From Rhodococcus pyridinivorans (GTDB taxonomy: Bacteria; Actinomycetota; Actinomycetes; Mycobacteriales; Mycobacteriaceae), in assembly GCF_900105195.1 (NCBI RefSeq), contig NZ_FNRX01000002.1, positions 806,001 through 870,000 on the forward strand: a DNA stretch of 64,000 nucleotides, written 5' to 3'. Positions within the stretch are counted from its first letter, which is position 1; the number at the start of each line of letters is the position of its first letter. The translations under genes were made by a program, and so were the position numbers. Positions 38,813-46,540 of the stretch are shown piece by piece. The notes below the pieces were generated by a model. The model made no database searches and was not told where the DNA came from. It saw nothing but the letters and a program-made list of their open reading frames with translations.

Positions 38813-39046
38813 TCAGAGGGAACGAGTGACGATGGTCGCGGTTTTGGGCAAGGAACAGCAATGAGAAGGCCATCCGGACCAGTTCTCGTCGAGCTCCACG
38901 GAGCGGCCGTTGACGCGTCCCAATCCGGTCAGTTTCACGATGCCCGGTAGATAGGGGAGCAAGATCTCGTGTGTTACTACCCGGACGTCATCGTCCTCGG
39001 TAGGGATGAGTTGAATGTCGTGACACCCATTGATCTGGACTATCAT
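38813..39046 (-). CDS. Small hypothetical protein
   Basis: A 77-residue protein (MIVQINGCHDIQLIPTED to TATIVTRSL) whose ATG overlaps the stop of the NIPSNAP-like gene by 4 bp, so the two are translationally coupled. I do not recognise the family. No membrane segment or signal is visible. Its position between the flavin reductase/NIPSNAP genes and the semialdehyde dehydrogenase gene suggests an accessory role in the same pathway. Confidence 0.6.
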   Translation of the reverse strand: MIVQINGCHDIQLIPTEDDDVRVVTHEILLPYLPGIVKLTGLGRVNGRSVELDENWSGWPSHCCSLPKTATIVTRSL

Positions 39047-39372
39047 GGCGCTTCTTCGATCGATGATCCGTCGATGACCCGACGGCGCATTGTCCGAATC
39101 AGTGGTCCGTCTGATTCGGCAGCAGCGAACGCTTGCTGCCATTCAGGATCCGCGAGCATCTGGGACCACTTGTTTTCGAGCTCGGCCAGGTTTGCGAATC
39201 GAACGGTGTACACCAATTCGCCGAAGGAGTGTTCTCCGATCAGTGTGTGGCCGGCGCTGATCAGCTCCATGTCGTATCGCTTGAACATGCGGGCCGTGTG
39301 GTTGGTGAAGAGGTCGATTATCGCCGACAGTTTGCCCGGTACCGCGACGTACTCCCTGATCTCGTAGATCAC
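39043..39372 (-). CDS. NIPSNAP-family protein
   Basis: A 109-residue dimeric alpha/beta-barrel protein. The opening MIYEIREYVAVPGKLSAIID and the middle YTVRFANLAELENKWSQMLAD are typical of bacterial NIPSNAP proteins, which are frequent in catabolic operons but rarely characterised. It starts 14 bp after the flavin reductase stop and overlaps the next small gene. An isomerase or ring-product-handling role would fit, but it is not shown. Confidence 0.85.
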   Translation of the reverse strand: MIYEIREYVAVPGKLSAIIDLFTNHTARMFKRYDMELISAGHTLIGEHSFGELVYTVRFANLAELENKWSQMLADPEWQQAFAAAESDGPLIRTMRRRVIDGSSIEEAP

Positions 39373-39386
39373 AGCTGTCCTTTCTG

Positions 39387-39920
39387 TCAGTTATCCGGAA
39401 TGCCGTTGGGCAATTCGTGAAACTTGCTGGCGTAAAATACGAGTGGGTCCTGCTCGGCTTCGAAGTCGTGTCCGATGATGCGGAGAAGCACGAATCGATG
39501 ATCGCCCGTCGTGGTTTCCGATTCGATTTCGCAGTCGAACCAGGCTGCTGCACCGTGCAGGAAGACTGATCCGTCGGGCCCGCTCTCCCAGCTCACGTTG
39601 GCGAACCGGTCGACCTGGCGGGCGGCGAGTTGCCGGCACGGTGTCTGCTGTCCTGCTCCCAGGACCGACAGTCCGATCCGTGGTCGTTCTCGTAGCTTGG
39701 GCCAGGTGGTCGAGGACGTCTGAACGAACACGCCCACCAACGGAGGCTCCAATGACACGTTGACGAACGCACTGACGGCCATACCGATCGGCTCACCGGT
39801 CACGTCGGTCGCGCACAGCGCGGTGACCCCGCTCGGGAAGCGGCCGAACGTTGCGCGCAACGCCGCTGTGTCGACCGTACCGATGTCGTCGTGGACACCT
39901 CTGAGGTTTATGGCCGTCAT
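39387..39920 (-). CDS. Flavin reductase of a two-component monooxygenase
   Basis: A 177-residue HpaC-type NAD(P)H:flavin reductase. The core FGRFPSGVTALCATDVTGEP, AVSAFVNVSLEPPLVGVFVQ and the C-terminal GDHRFVLLRIIGHDF histidine region are diagnostic. It passes reduced flavin to a partner monooxygenase. The only LLM-type partner in the cluster is the gene at 44612-45703. In Arthrobacter sp. 68b the PyrA/PyrE pair cleaves pyridine this way. The ATG at 39920 follows GAAGGCC. It lies 28 bp after prs in the same operon. Confidence 0.92.
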   Translation of the reverse strand: MTAINLRGVHDDIGTVDTAALRATFGRFPSGVTALCATDVTGEPIGMAVSAFVNVSLEPPLVGVFVQTSSTTWPKLRERPRIGLSVLGAGQQTPCRQLAARQVDRFANVSWESGPDGSVFLHGAAAWFDCEIESETTTGDHRFVLLRIIGHDFEAEQDPLVFYASKFHELPNGIPDN

Positions 39921-39948
39921 GATCTGGCCTTCGGCGTGTAAGGCTTTG

Positions 39949-40941
39949 TCAGAACACATGGTTCTTCCCCCCGAATACCTCGCTGACGGAGTCGTCGGTG
40001 AAGATGCACCGGATCGAGTCGGCGAGCATCGGTGCGCACGATACGACGTCGACGGTCGACGGGGCTCCGGGCCCGAGGGGGATGGTGTCTGTCACGACGA
40101 TGCGCTCGAACGGAGAGTTGGCGAGGTTCTCGTGCGCAGAGCCGCTGAACACTGCGTGGGTAGCGGCGGCGAAGACTCGCGAGCATCCGGCGCGGACGAC
40201 CGCCTCGCCTGCTGCGCGTAGGGTTCCCGCGGTGTCGATCATGTCGTCGACGATGATCGCGGTTTTACCTCGTACATCTCCAATGACGGTGGTGATCTCC
40301 GCGACCTGCTGCTGAGGACGTTCCTTGTCCAGGATGGCCAGGCCGGCACCGATGCGAGTGGCGAATTGCTTATTGAGCTTTACGCGACCGGCGTCCGGCG
40401 CGACGACCACCAGGTCGTCGTCCAGCGCGGCGAAGTGGTCCGCGAGTGCCATCAGCGCGGTCATGTGGTCGACCGGAACGCTGAAGAAGCCCTGAAGCTG
40501 TCCCGCGTGTAGGTCCATCGTGAGTACCCGGTCGACACCGGCTGCCTCGAGGATTCGTGCCACCATACGAGCCGAGATGGGTTCGCGGGGTGAGGATTTC
40601 TTGTCCTGACGGGAGTAGCCGAACCAGGGGGTGACCGCGACTACTCGGCGTGCACTTGCGCCGATGGCTGCATCGATCATCACGAGCAGTTCGACCAGTG
40701 CGTCGTTGGCGCTGAGGCCTTCGATGGGGTTTGCGCACATCGGTTGGATCAGGAAGACGTCTGCGCCTCGAATGGATTCGTCGAATCTGCAGTACACCTC
40801 TCCGTTGGAGAATGTCTTCAGAGCGACCCGACCCAGATCGACCTGCAGGTTGGAGGCGATCGACGAGGCGAGCGCCGGATTGGCGCGGCCCGAGAACAAC
40901 ATCAATTGTTTCTGGGATCCGAACGGAATGGAGGTCGTCAT
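39949..40941 (-). CDS. prs: Ribose-phosphate pyrophosphokinase, catabolic paralogue
   Basis: A 330-residue class I PRPP synthetase that makes PRPP from ribose 5-phosphate and ATP. The catalytic flexible loop region is VTPWFGYSRQDKKSSPREPI, and the PRPP motif is AIIVDDMIDTAGTL; both are intact, so it should be active. It is not in the usual glmU-prs context and is instead the first gene of an operon with a flavin reductase and semialdehyde dehydrogenase, controlled by a perfect LacI-type palindrome 120 bp upstream. A phosphoribosyltransferase gene is in the same cluster. It therefore looks like a pathway-dedicated PRPP supply. Confidence 0.95.
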   Translation of the reverse strand: MTTSIPFGSQKQLMLFSGRANPALASSIASNLQVDLGRVALKTFSNGEVYCRFDESIRGADVFLIQPMCANPIEGLSANDALVELLVMIDAAIGASARRVVAVTPWFGYSRQDKKSSPREPISARMVARILEAAGVDRVLTMDLHAGQLQGFFSVPVDHMTALMALADHFAALDDDLVVVAPDAGRVKLNKQFATRIGAGLAILDKERPQQQVAEITTVIGDVRGKTAIIVDDMIDTAGTLRAAGEAVVRAGCSRVFAAATHAVFSGSAHENLANSPFERIVVTDTIPLGPGAPSTVDVVSCAPMLADSIRCIFTDDSVSEVFGGKNHVF

Positions 40942-41060
40942 TGGTGGCCTTCCAGGTAGATGCCGGGGAATCGGGCATGTGCGGGGAGTGTGGCGCGAAA
41001 GGACGAGAGCATCGTGGGGATGTAGCGGTGGGTTCGAAGGTGGAGATTCCCGTATCGGCG

Positions 41061-41076
41061 ATAGAAACGTTTCTAT
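41061..41076 (-). promoter_or_regulatory. LacI-type operator upstream of prs
   Basis: ATAGAAACGTTTCTAT is a perfect 16-bp palindrome, 120 bp before the prs start and between rbsK and prs. Three related sites flank the LLM and nadV genes. The central CG with flanking A/T arms is the classic LacI/GalR-family operator form. Confidence 0.8.
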
Positions 41077-41122
41077 GGAGGGTGGGCGGATACGGCGCCC
41101 AGCATGATCACACGGTGATCGG

Positions 41123-42046
41123 TTATACGTGTGCGGCGTTGACCTCGTCGGCGATCGGCATCCCTGTGCGGGCACCGACATGTCTGACCGACAGTGACGC
41201 TGCCGTTACTGCAAGCGCACTTGCGGCTCCGAGCGGCATCCCGGAGGAAAGCGACGCTGCGAGCACACCGTTGAACGTGTCGCCCGCACCGGTTGTGTCA
41301 CGCACGTCCGATACCTGCAGGGCCGGGACGGGTTCGATGGTTCCGTCGGGATAGGCCACGATCGCCCCCTTGTCCCCTCTGGTCACGACGAGGCACGCTC
41401 CCGTGGCCCGAGCGACGTTCGCCGAGGCGTCACCGACGTCGGTGAACGGGATGGACAGTGCAGCGCACAGGTCACGAAGCTCTGAACTATTGGGTGTCAG
41501 AACCGACGCTGCGTGGGCGCTGGCGATGAACTCGTTGCGCACAGGGGCCGGATTCAGCACACAGCGCAGTCCCATGTCGGAGGCTGTCGACACGGCAGCT
41601 TCGACCGCTGCCGGGAGGATTTCGGTGCTGACGAGTACACATCCGGCCCACCCCGATGCACGCTCGACGGCCCGGCGAACGAGTGCCGGCGTAAGGGCAG
41701 CGTTGGCCCCGGCGGCAACGGCGATCTGGTTTTCCCCCACCGCGTCGACCACGATCAGGGCAGTGCCGGTGGCGGTGTCGTCGAGGACGGCGACGTCGGT
41801 GACGTCGACACCGGAGGCGCGGAGCTCGACCAATGCCTCGCGTCCGAGTTCATCATCGCCGATCGCTCCGCAATAGCGCACCGGCACGTTCATGCGGGCG
41901 GCTGCGATAGCCGCGTTCGCGCCCTTGCCGCCGCCGAACTTGTCCAGGTGTGGACCGACGACGGTCTCACCCGGACCGGGTAACCGATCGACGGCCACGA
42001 CCAGATCGACGTTGAGGGCGCCGACCACTAGAACCCCGTTACTCAT
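41123..42046 (-). CDS. rbsK: Ribokinase
   Basis: A 307-residue PfkB-family kinase. The N-terminal signature FGGGKGANAAIAAARM and the C-terminal anion-hole motif DTTGAGDTFNGVLAASLS match ribokinases, which make ribose 5-phosphate from ribose and ATP. The ATG at 42046 overlaps the lacI stop by 8 bp, so the two are coupled. No ribose transporter lies in the cluster, which suggests that the ribose arises inside the cell. Ribose 5-phosphate is the substrate of the prs product encoded next. Other pentoses cannot be excluded. Confidence 0.9.
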   Translation of the reverse strand: MSNGVLVVGALNVDLVVAVDRLPGPGETVVGPHLDKFGGGKGANAAIAAARMNVPVRYCGAIGDDELGREALVELRASGVDVTDVAVLDDTATGTALIVVDAVGENQIAVAAGANAALTPALVRRAVERASGWAGCVLVSTEILPAAVEAAVSTASDMGLRCVLNPAPVRNEFIASAHAASVLTPNSSELRDLCAALSIPFTDVGDASANVARATGACLVVTRGDKGAIVAYPDGTIEPVPALQVSDVRDTTGAGDTFNGVLAASLSSGMPLGAASALAVTAASLSVRHVGARTGMPIADEVNAAHV

Positions 42047-43085
42047 TGACGCTCCCGCTGATAGTGCACACCGATGACCGATCCTGGAGTGTCGTCGGTA
42101 ACGGATCCATGGGTTCCGGTGTGCGGTTCTCAATCAAATCGAAAAGGACTGTCGCTGCGCGGTAGCCCATGTCTCGCGCCGGCTGGCGCACGGTGGTGAG
42201 CCGCGGCGTGAGAAGCGACGACAGAGGAAGGTCGTCGAAGCCCACGATGCTGACGTCCTCGGGCATACGGAGCCCTTGTGCGCGGCAATACTCCATCGCG
42301 CCCACAGCCATGAGGTCGTTGGCGCAGATCAGGGCAGTGGGCCGAGTCTGCGCCGCCAACGCGCGTTGGGCCAGGTCCCGGCCGGACGATTGCTGGTAGT
42401 CGCCGTAGTACACCGGGACCGTGTCCGGGTCGATGCCTGCCCCGGCAAGTGCCTCGCGGTAGCCGGCCAGTCGTTGTTGAGCCGTCCACAGACCCTCCGG
42501 ACCGCCGATGACCGCAACGTCCCGGTGGCCCTTGTCGAGGACGTATTGCGCGACCTGGCGAGCTCCCCTGCGGGAGTCGCAGACCACGGCGGGCAGGTCG
42601 ATGCCCGGGATCTGCTCGTCGACGAGCACCACCGGACCAGAGCGAGCCAGTTCGTAGCAAGCTTCGGGCATGGACCCGGTGCTGGTCAGGTAGATGACTC
42701 CGTCCACGCGTTGGCTGCGCAGCAATCTGGTCTGGGCTTCCTCGGATTGTTCCGAGCTGCCCGGGACCACCAGGACCACCAGGACATCACGTGCCGATGC
42801 GGCTTGATGGACCCCTTCGGTGATCATGGCGAAGAACTGATTGGTCAGGTCGGGTACGACCATGCCAATACGGGAAGCGCTGCGGCGTTTGAGATTACGC
42901 GCAGACTCGTTCGGCGAGTATTCCAGAACTCGCACGGCGTCGAGCACACGGGTACGGCGGTCGGGCGCAACCGGGCCGGAGTCGTTGAGTACGTAGCTCA
43001 CCGTGCTCATGGAGACTCCAGCGTGTTCCGCGACGTCCTTGATGGTCGTGCGCTTGCGCGTGCGTCTGTGCTCAGATGACGCCAC
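42039..43085 (-). CDS. LacI-family repressor (RbsR-like)
   Basis: A 348-residue LacI/GalR regulator with the helix-turn-helix TTIKDVAEHAGVSMSTVSYV at the N-terminus, the hinge YSPNESARNLKRRSA and a sugar-binding-type core (VDGVIYLTSTGSMPEA, GFDDLPLSSLLTPRLTTVRQ). Position next to ribokinase suggests ribose or a ribosylated pathway intermediate as effector. Four GAAACGTTTC-like operators in the neighbourhood are its probable targets. It lies 20 bp after the amidotransferase-like gene and is part of the operon it appears to control. Confidence 0.93.
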   Translation of the reverse strand: MASSEHRRTRKRTTIKDVAEHAGVSMSTVSYVLNDSGPVAPDRRTRVLDAVRVLEYSPNESARNLKRRSASRIGMVVPDLTNQFFAMITEGVHQAASARDVLVVLVVPGSSEQSEEAQTRLLRSQRVDGVIYLTSTGSMPEACYELARSGPVVLVDEQIPGIDLPAVVCDSRRGARQVAQYVLDKGHRDVAVIGGPEGLWTAQQRLAGYREALAGAGIDPDTVPVYYGDYQQSSGRDLAQRALAAQTRPTALICANDLMAVGAMEYCRAQGLRMPEDVSIVGFDDLPLSSLLTPRLTTVRQPARDMGYRAATVLFDLIENRTPEPMDPLPTTLQDRSSVCTISGSVNE

Positions 43086-43105
43086 AGCAATCCCTCTCTG
43101 CGGAA

Positions 43106-43861
43106 TTAGGATCGTCCACTAGCCCACGACAGTATCGAAGACCACAGCAGCGCGTAGTTCGACCACTCGACGAACTCCGGCGGGGCCCAGTGGGGAGCGA
43201 GATCCGAGGTGAACGCGACCACTCGGCCGTCGCCATGATGTCCTGTGACCAGGATGGGGTCGTCTCCGGTGCGGGCGACGACCTCGGCGTCGTCGCGGGC
43301 CACCACTCGGTTGTAGCCGAGCAGGGGAGGCCAGTCGCTGGAGGTGTCACCCAGGACGGGATGTTCCGGTCGGCATACCTCGACCTTGCAGCCCTCCGGG
43401 ACCTCGATGCGGTCATCGTAGGGGAGCATGGTCACAGGCAACACGTCGGCGAGGGGGGTCATGCCGAAGCGGGCCTTGCCGTCGATTCCGGTGAACGACA
43501 TATAGCCACCGACCTTGACCAATCCGCCGCCCCGGCGGACGTATTCAGCGACTACTCCCAGACGGTTGGGCGATGCTTCCGAACGTAGGAACGTCTCGTC
43601 GGGGAGCTGGAAGGAATTCGATCCGATATCGGAGATGACAACTACGTCGTACTCGTCGATTTCCTGTGCCGTCTTGGGGAAACGTGAAGAAATCTCGTGG
43701 CCGCGCACGTAGTTGACGTCGTGCCCTTCGCGGGTGAGATTTTCGAGGAATACGCTTGCGCCTTCCTCGTACTCAGTGGTGTGGAACTGATCGAAGCCTT
43801 TCATGTGAATAACGTGCTTGATCCAGGATTCGCCGGTGAAGAGGATCTTGAGCGGTTCCAT
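43106..43861 (-). CDS. Class I glutamine-amidotransferase-like protein
   Basis: A 251-residue protein with a flavodoxin-like GATase1 fold (KILFTGESWIKHVIHMKGFD, YDVVVISDIGSNSFQLPDET, YVRRGGGLVKVGGYMSFTGI). The nucleophile elbow is not the usual GxCxG, since no cysteine is present there (VKVGGYMSF), so it is probably not a true glutaminase. The same family often lies near sugar-kinase genes. In this operon a role in hydrolysing or isomerising a ribosylated intermediate is possible, but it is unproven. GGAG lies well placed before the ATG. Confidence 0.8.
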   Translation of the reverse strand: MEPLKILFTGESWIKHVIHMKGFDQFHTTEYEEGASVFLENLTREGHDVNYVRGHEISSRFPKTAQEIDEYDVVVISDIGSNSFQLPDETFLRSEASPNRLGVVAEYVRRGGGLVKVGGYMSFTGIDGKARFGMTPLADVLPVTMLPYDDRIEVPEGCKVEVCRPEHPVLGDTSSDWPPLLGYNRVVARDDAEVVARTGDDPILVTGHHGDGRVVAFTSDLAPHWAPPEFVEWSNYALLWSSILSWASGRS

Positions 43862-43935
43862 AAGGTCTCCTGTGGTGCCTGGGAATGGGAGGTGGGTGTC
43901 GGTAGCGGAGTGTTCGTCGGTGGCCCGGCGCGTGT

Positions 43936-44577
43936 TCAGGACGGGGTGCTCGCGCTGAGTAACTTCCGTCCCAATGCGTACGCCTGGCGAAGGTCGTTAC
44001 CTTGGTACTGGACTGCGGCAAGCTCGGACACCAACGGGCTGGCGTTGACAGCGACGGTGTTCGGTAGCCATCCGAACAGATCCACATCGGAGGACGAGTC
44101 ACCGTAGGCGACGCAGTCGGCTGGTTCGATGTGGTAGCGCTCCAGTGCATCTCGCGTGATGTGGACCTTGGCTTGCGGTGACAGTGTTGCCTCTTCGGAG
44201 AGCGTCTGTCCGATCACCACATCGGATCCGTAGGCCTCGTGAGCGCCCCAGTTTCTAAGTCTCTGAACGAAGAACGCCGGCGATTGCGAGATCACGATGG
44301 CAATCTCACCGCGCCTGCGGATATCGTCGAAGGTATCGGTGATGCCATCGAGCCAGGCCGCTTGTTCGAACGCGGCGTCGAGGTCGTCCTCCGTCGCGTG
44401 CGCACAGACCTCGAGCAGGGTTGACCAGAAGTCGAAGTCGGTGATTTGTCCAGCGTGCCAGAGCTGTTCGATTTCGAGTCCAACGTCGCGGCGGCCGAAG
44501 AATGTCGACAGTTCCAGGGCGGCTGCTCCGTTGAGCAGCGTGCCGTCCATATCGAATACGTGCAGTCGGGTGGGCAT
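43936..44577 (-). CDS. HAD-family phosphatase (SerB-like)
   Basis: A 213-residue HAD hydrolase. Motif I is FDMDGTLL with both aspartates, motif II is IAIVISQSPAF, and motif IV is VAYGDSSSDVDLF. These proteins remove phosphate from small phosphomonoesters. In this cluster a ribose 5-phosphate ester or a ribotide made by the NadV-like enzyme would be a natural substrate, yielding ribose or a riboside that the ribokinase could reuse. The neighbours are the LLM monooxygenase, 34 bp upstream, and the amidotransferase-like gene downstream. Confidence 0.88.
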   Translation of the reverse strand: MPTRLHVFDMDGTLLNGAAALELSTFFGRRDVGLEIEQLWHAGQITDFDFWSTLLEVCAHATEDDLDAAFEQAAWLDGITDTFDDIRRRGEIAIVISQSPAFFVQRLRNWGAHEAYGSDVVIGQTLSEEATLSPQAKVHITRDALERYHIEPADCVAYGDSSSDVDLFGWLPNTVAVNASPLVSELAAVQYQGNDLRQAYALGRKLLSASTPS

Positions 44578-44611
44578 GTGTTGCTTTCTGTGGAAGTCGT
44601 CGGGCCGGGTC

Positions 44612-45703
44612 TCAGGAGAACTCCGGGAGCACTTCCTTGGCCATGAACTGCATGTTCTTGATGATCGCCTCGATCGGCTGTCCCACGGCGATCAGGCACG
44701 CCATGTGATCGACGCCCAATGCCTCGTAGGACTTGAATCGTTCGATCATCTTGTCGGGGGTGGTGAGGATGGGATCGGCGTACTTTTCGAGGAGCCCTTC
44801 CTTGGAGAACGACTCCTGGGCGGGCCTCATCGCTCCGCCCTGGACCACCGAGTCGTCCTTCTTTCCCTCGGCGCGTGCTGCCAGACGCTCCTCTTGGGAC
44901 TGTTGGCCGGAGCTGGAGGCATGCACCAGGGTGAGATAGTAGTTGTACTCACTGAGCACGTCGTCGAAGTACTCGGTCGCCTCTTCTTCGGTGTTGCCGA
45001 GCCAGGTGTGGCGAAGGGCCATCACCTGCTTTCGAGGCATCCCGCTCGTCTCGATCTCGTCGTTGTACGCGGCGAGCAACGCTTCGAGATCGCCGTAGGG
45101 CTCGAAGTTGCCGTAGTTCGGAGCAGTGATCAGGTTGTTTCCCTGTCGTGCCACGCGGCGTACGCCGTCGATGCTCTGCGAGGCCGCCCATACCTCCGGG
45201 TGCGGCTTGGATGCCGGCTTGGGCACAAGAGTCGTCGGCGGGAACGAAAAGTACTTGCCGTCGAACGACACATCGTCCTCGACCCACACCCGCTTGATGA
45301 TCTCGAGGGATTCTTCGTAGATGTCGCGTGCTTCTTTGGGGTTGATGCCGAGTCGGTCGAGCGGGTAGCGACTGCCACCCCGCGCCACGCCGATGCCGAT
45401 GCGCCCCGGTGCCATCTGGTCGAGGAAACTCATCTCCGACGCGATGAGCAACGGGTTGTAGTACGGAAGGACCACGATGCCGGGCATGATTCGCAAGCGC
45501 TCGGTGCGCGCTGCGGCCAAAGCGCTGAACATCAGCGATGAAGGATTGCTGACGTAGTTCTGAAAGTGATTTTCGTTGACTGTGACGCCCTCGAAGCCGA
45601 GGTCCTCTGCGGCATCGACGATGCTGAGCATGTCGTTGAGGAGTTCGGACCACGGACGGCTCATGTCGCGGTAGAAGAATGGAGTGGTGACCCAGATCTT
45701 CAT
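44612..45703 (-). CDS. LLM-class flavin-dependent monooxygenase
   Basis: A 363-residue bacterial-luciferase-like enzyme (MKIWVTTPFFYRDMSRPWSE, LRIMPGIVVLPYYNPLLIAS, PGRIGIGVARGGSRYPLDRL). It uses reduced flavin from a separate reductase and oxygen. Its family, length and gene neighbours correspond to the pyridine monooxygenase PyrA reported from Arthrobacter sp. 68b, which cleaves pyridine directly. The ATG at 45703 gives the normal N-terminus; an upstream extension is rejected. A LacI-type operator lies 144 bp before the start. It is the first gene of the leftward LLM-HAD-GATase-LacI-ribokinase operon. Whether it acts on free pyridine or a ribosylated form is open. Confidence 0.9.
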   Translation of the reverse strand: MKIWVTTPFFYRDMSRPWSELLNDMLSIVDAAEDLGFEGVTVNENHFQNYVSNPSSLMFSALAAARTERLRIMPGIVVLPYYNPLLIASEMSFLDQMAPGRIGIGVARGGSRYPLDRLGINPKEARDIYEESLEIIKRVWVEDDVSFDGKYFSFPPTTLVPKPASKPHPEVWAASQSIDGVRRVARQGNNLITAPNYGNFEPYGDLEALLAAYNDEIETSGMPRKQVMALRHTWLGNTEEEATEYFDDVLSEYNYYLTLVHASSSGQQSQEERLAARAEGKKDDSVVQGGAMRPAQESFSKEGLLEKYADPILTTPDKMIERFKSYEALGVDHMACLIAVGQPIEAIIKNMQFMAKEVLPEFS

Positions 45704-45846
45704 GGAAGCTGTCTTTCTACGAGGTTGGGCAGTTCCTGTATTGCTGGAGGCGTGCCGAGTTCCGGCTGCAGAGCGGACGCTGCTCGTGCAGTTCCGGGCC
45801 AGACCCGGTGCGTGGGTCCCTGCCGAACTCGGACTGTGGGGCGATG

Positions 45847-45860
45847 TAGAAACGGTTCTA
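45847..45860 (-). promoter_or_regulatory. LacI-type operator upstream of the LLM gene
   Basis: TAGAAACGGTTCTA differs from the perfect palindrome before prs at one position. It is 144 bp before the LLM start. Confidence 0.7.
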
Positions 45861-46038
45861 TCTCGTACATCCGGAGCATACAACGGTCCGGCGCCCTGTG
45901 CATAGTGCCGAACTCGTTTTCTTTCGAGAAACTCGATAAACGTTGTTCACGCTGGTGAGAGACGTAAGGCCGGGTGTTCCGGTGTTTGGATCAACCTCCA
46001 AGATCCGCGAATCACGAAGGCAATGAGCGACGCAGATG

Positions 46039-46052
46039 TAGAAGCGATTCAA
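46039..46052. promoter_or_regulatory. Weaker LacI-type site in the divergent region
   Basis: TAGAAGCGATTCAA matches TAGAAACGTTTCTA at 11 of 14 positions and keeps the same GATG before it as the site at 45847. It could be an auxiliary operator for looping. Confidence 0.45.
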
Positions 46053-46488
46053 CCCGGGTGCTCGGCAGGATTCGTCCGGCAGTCGGTAGAGGCGTGGTCG
46101 GCCGCGGTCGGGTGGTGGTGCACAGGGGAGACGTGCCGGCGGGTGTCGGTTGCTGCGTGATTGTGCAGACGGTTCTGTCATCCCTGCTCCGGGAAGTGTT
46201 CCTACAACACACTTTCTGTTCGTAACACAGCTCCGAGGGCGCAGAGCACTATCGATCGTTCGGTGACGGGCTGCATCCCGGTTGTGGCGGTCTGTAGACA
46301 GACCTGGGTGCTGCCGGAGGTATCGACTGTGTTGCGCGAATATTGCCGGAAGATTTTACGCGTCAACGCTTGACCTGAGGTGTGGGCTCGACCATGATCT
46401 CTAGCAACCGCCGACACGGCCGCACGAATTCAAATGCTGCGACTCGCGGTATGCCCCCAGGCTTTCTGGCCCAGTTTTCGTGCAGCAG

Positions 46489-46502
46489 TAGAAACGTTTC
46501 AA
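46489..46502 (+). promoter_or_regulatory. LacI-type operator upstream of nadV
   Basis: TAGAAACGTTTCAA contains the perfect decamer palindrome GAAACGTTTC. It ends 38 bp before the nadV start, where repressor binding would block transcription. Confidence 0.75.
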
Positions 46503-46540
46503 CAACTGTCTTCGCATCACACGAACGAAGGGAAACGTCC

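Larger units (their letters stand above)
45704..46540. other. Divergent control region of the pyridine/PRPP cluster
   Basis: About 840 bp between the LLM and nadV genes. It contains three LacI-type operator-like sites (45847, 46039, 46489) and an AT-rich patch around 45905-45945. No gene is supported. Confidence 0.6.

Noticed and set aside
39949..40941. prs as the housekeeping PRPP synthetase
   Set aside because: It is not beside glmU and sits in a LacI-type operon with catabolic genes; a second, housekeeping prs elsewhere is expected but cannot be checked here.
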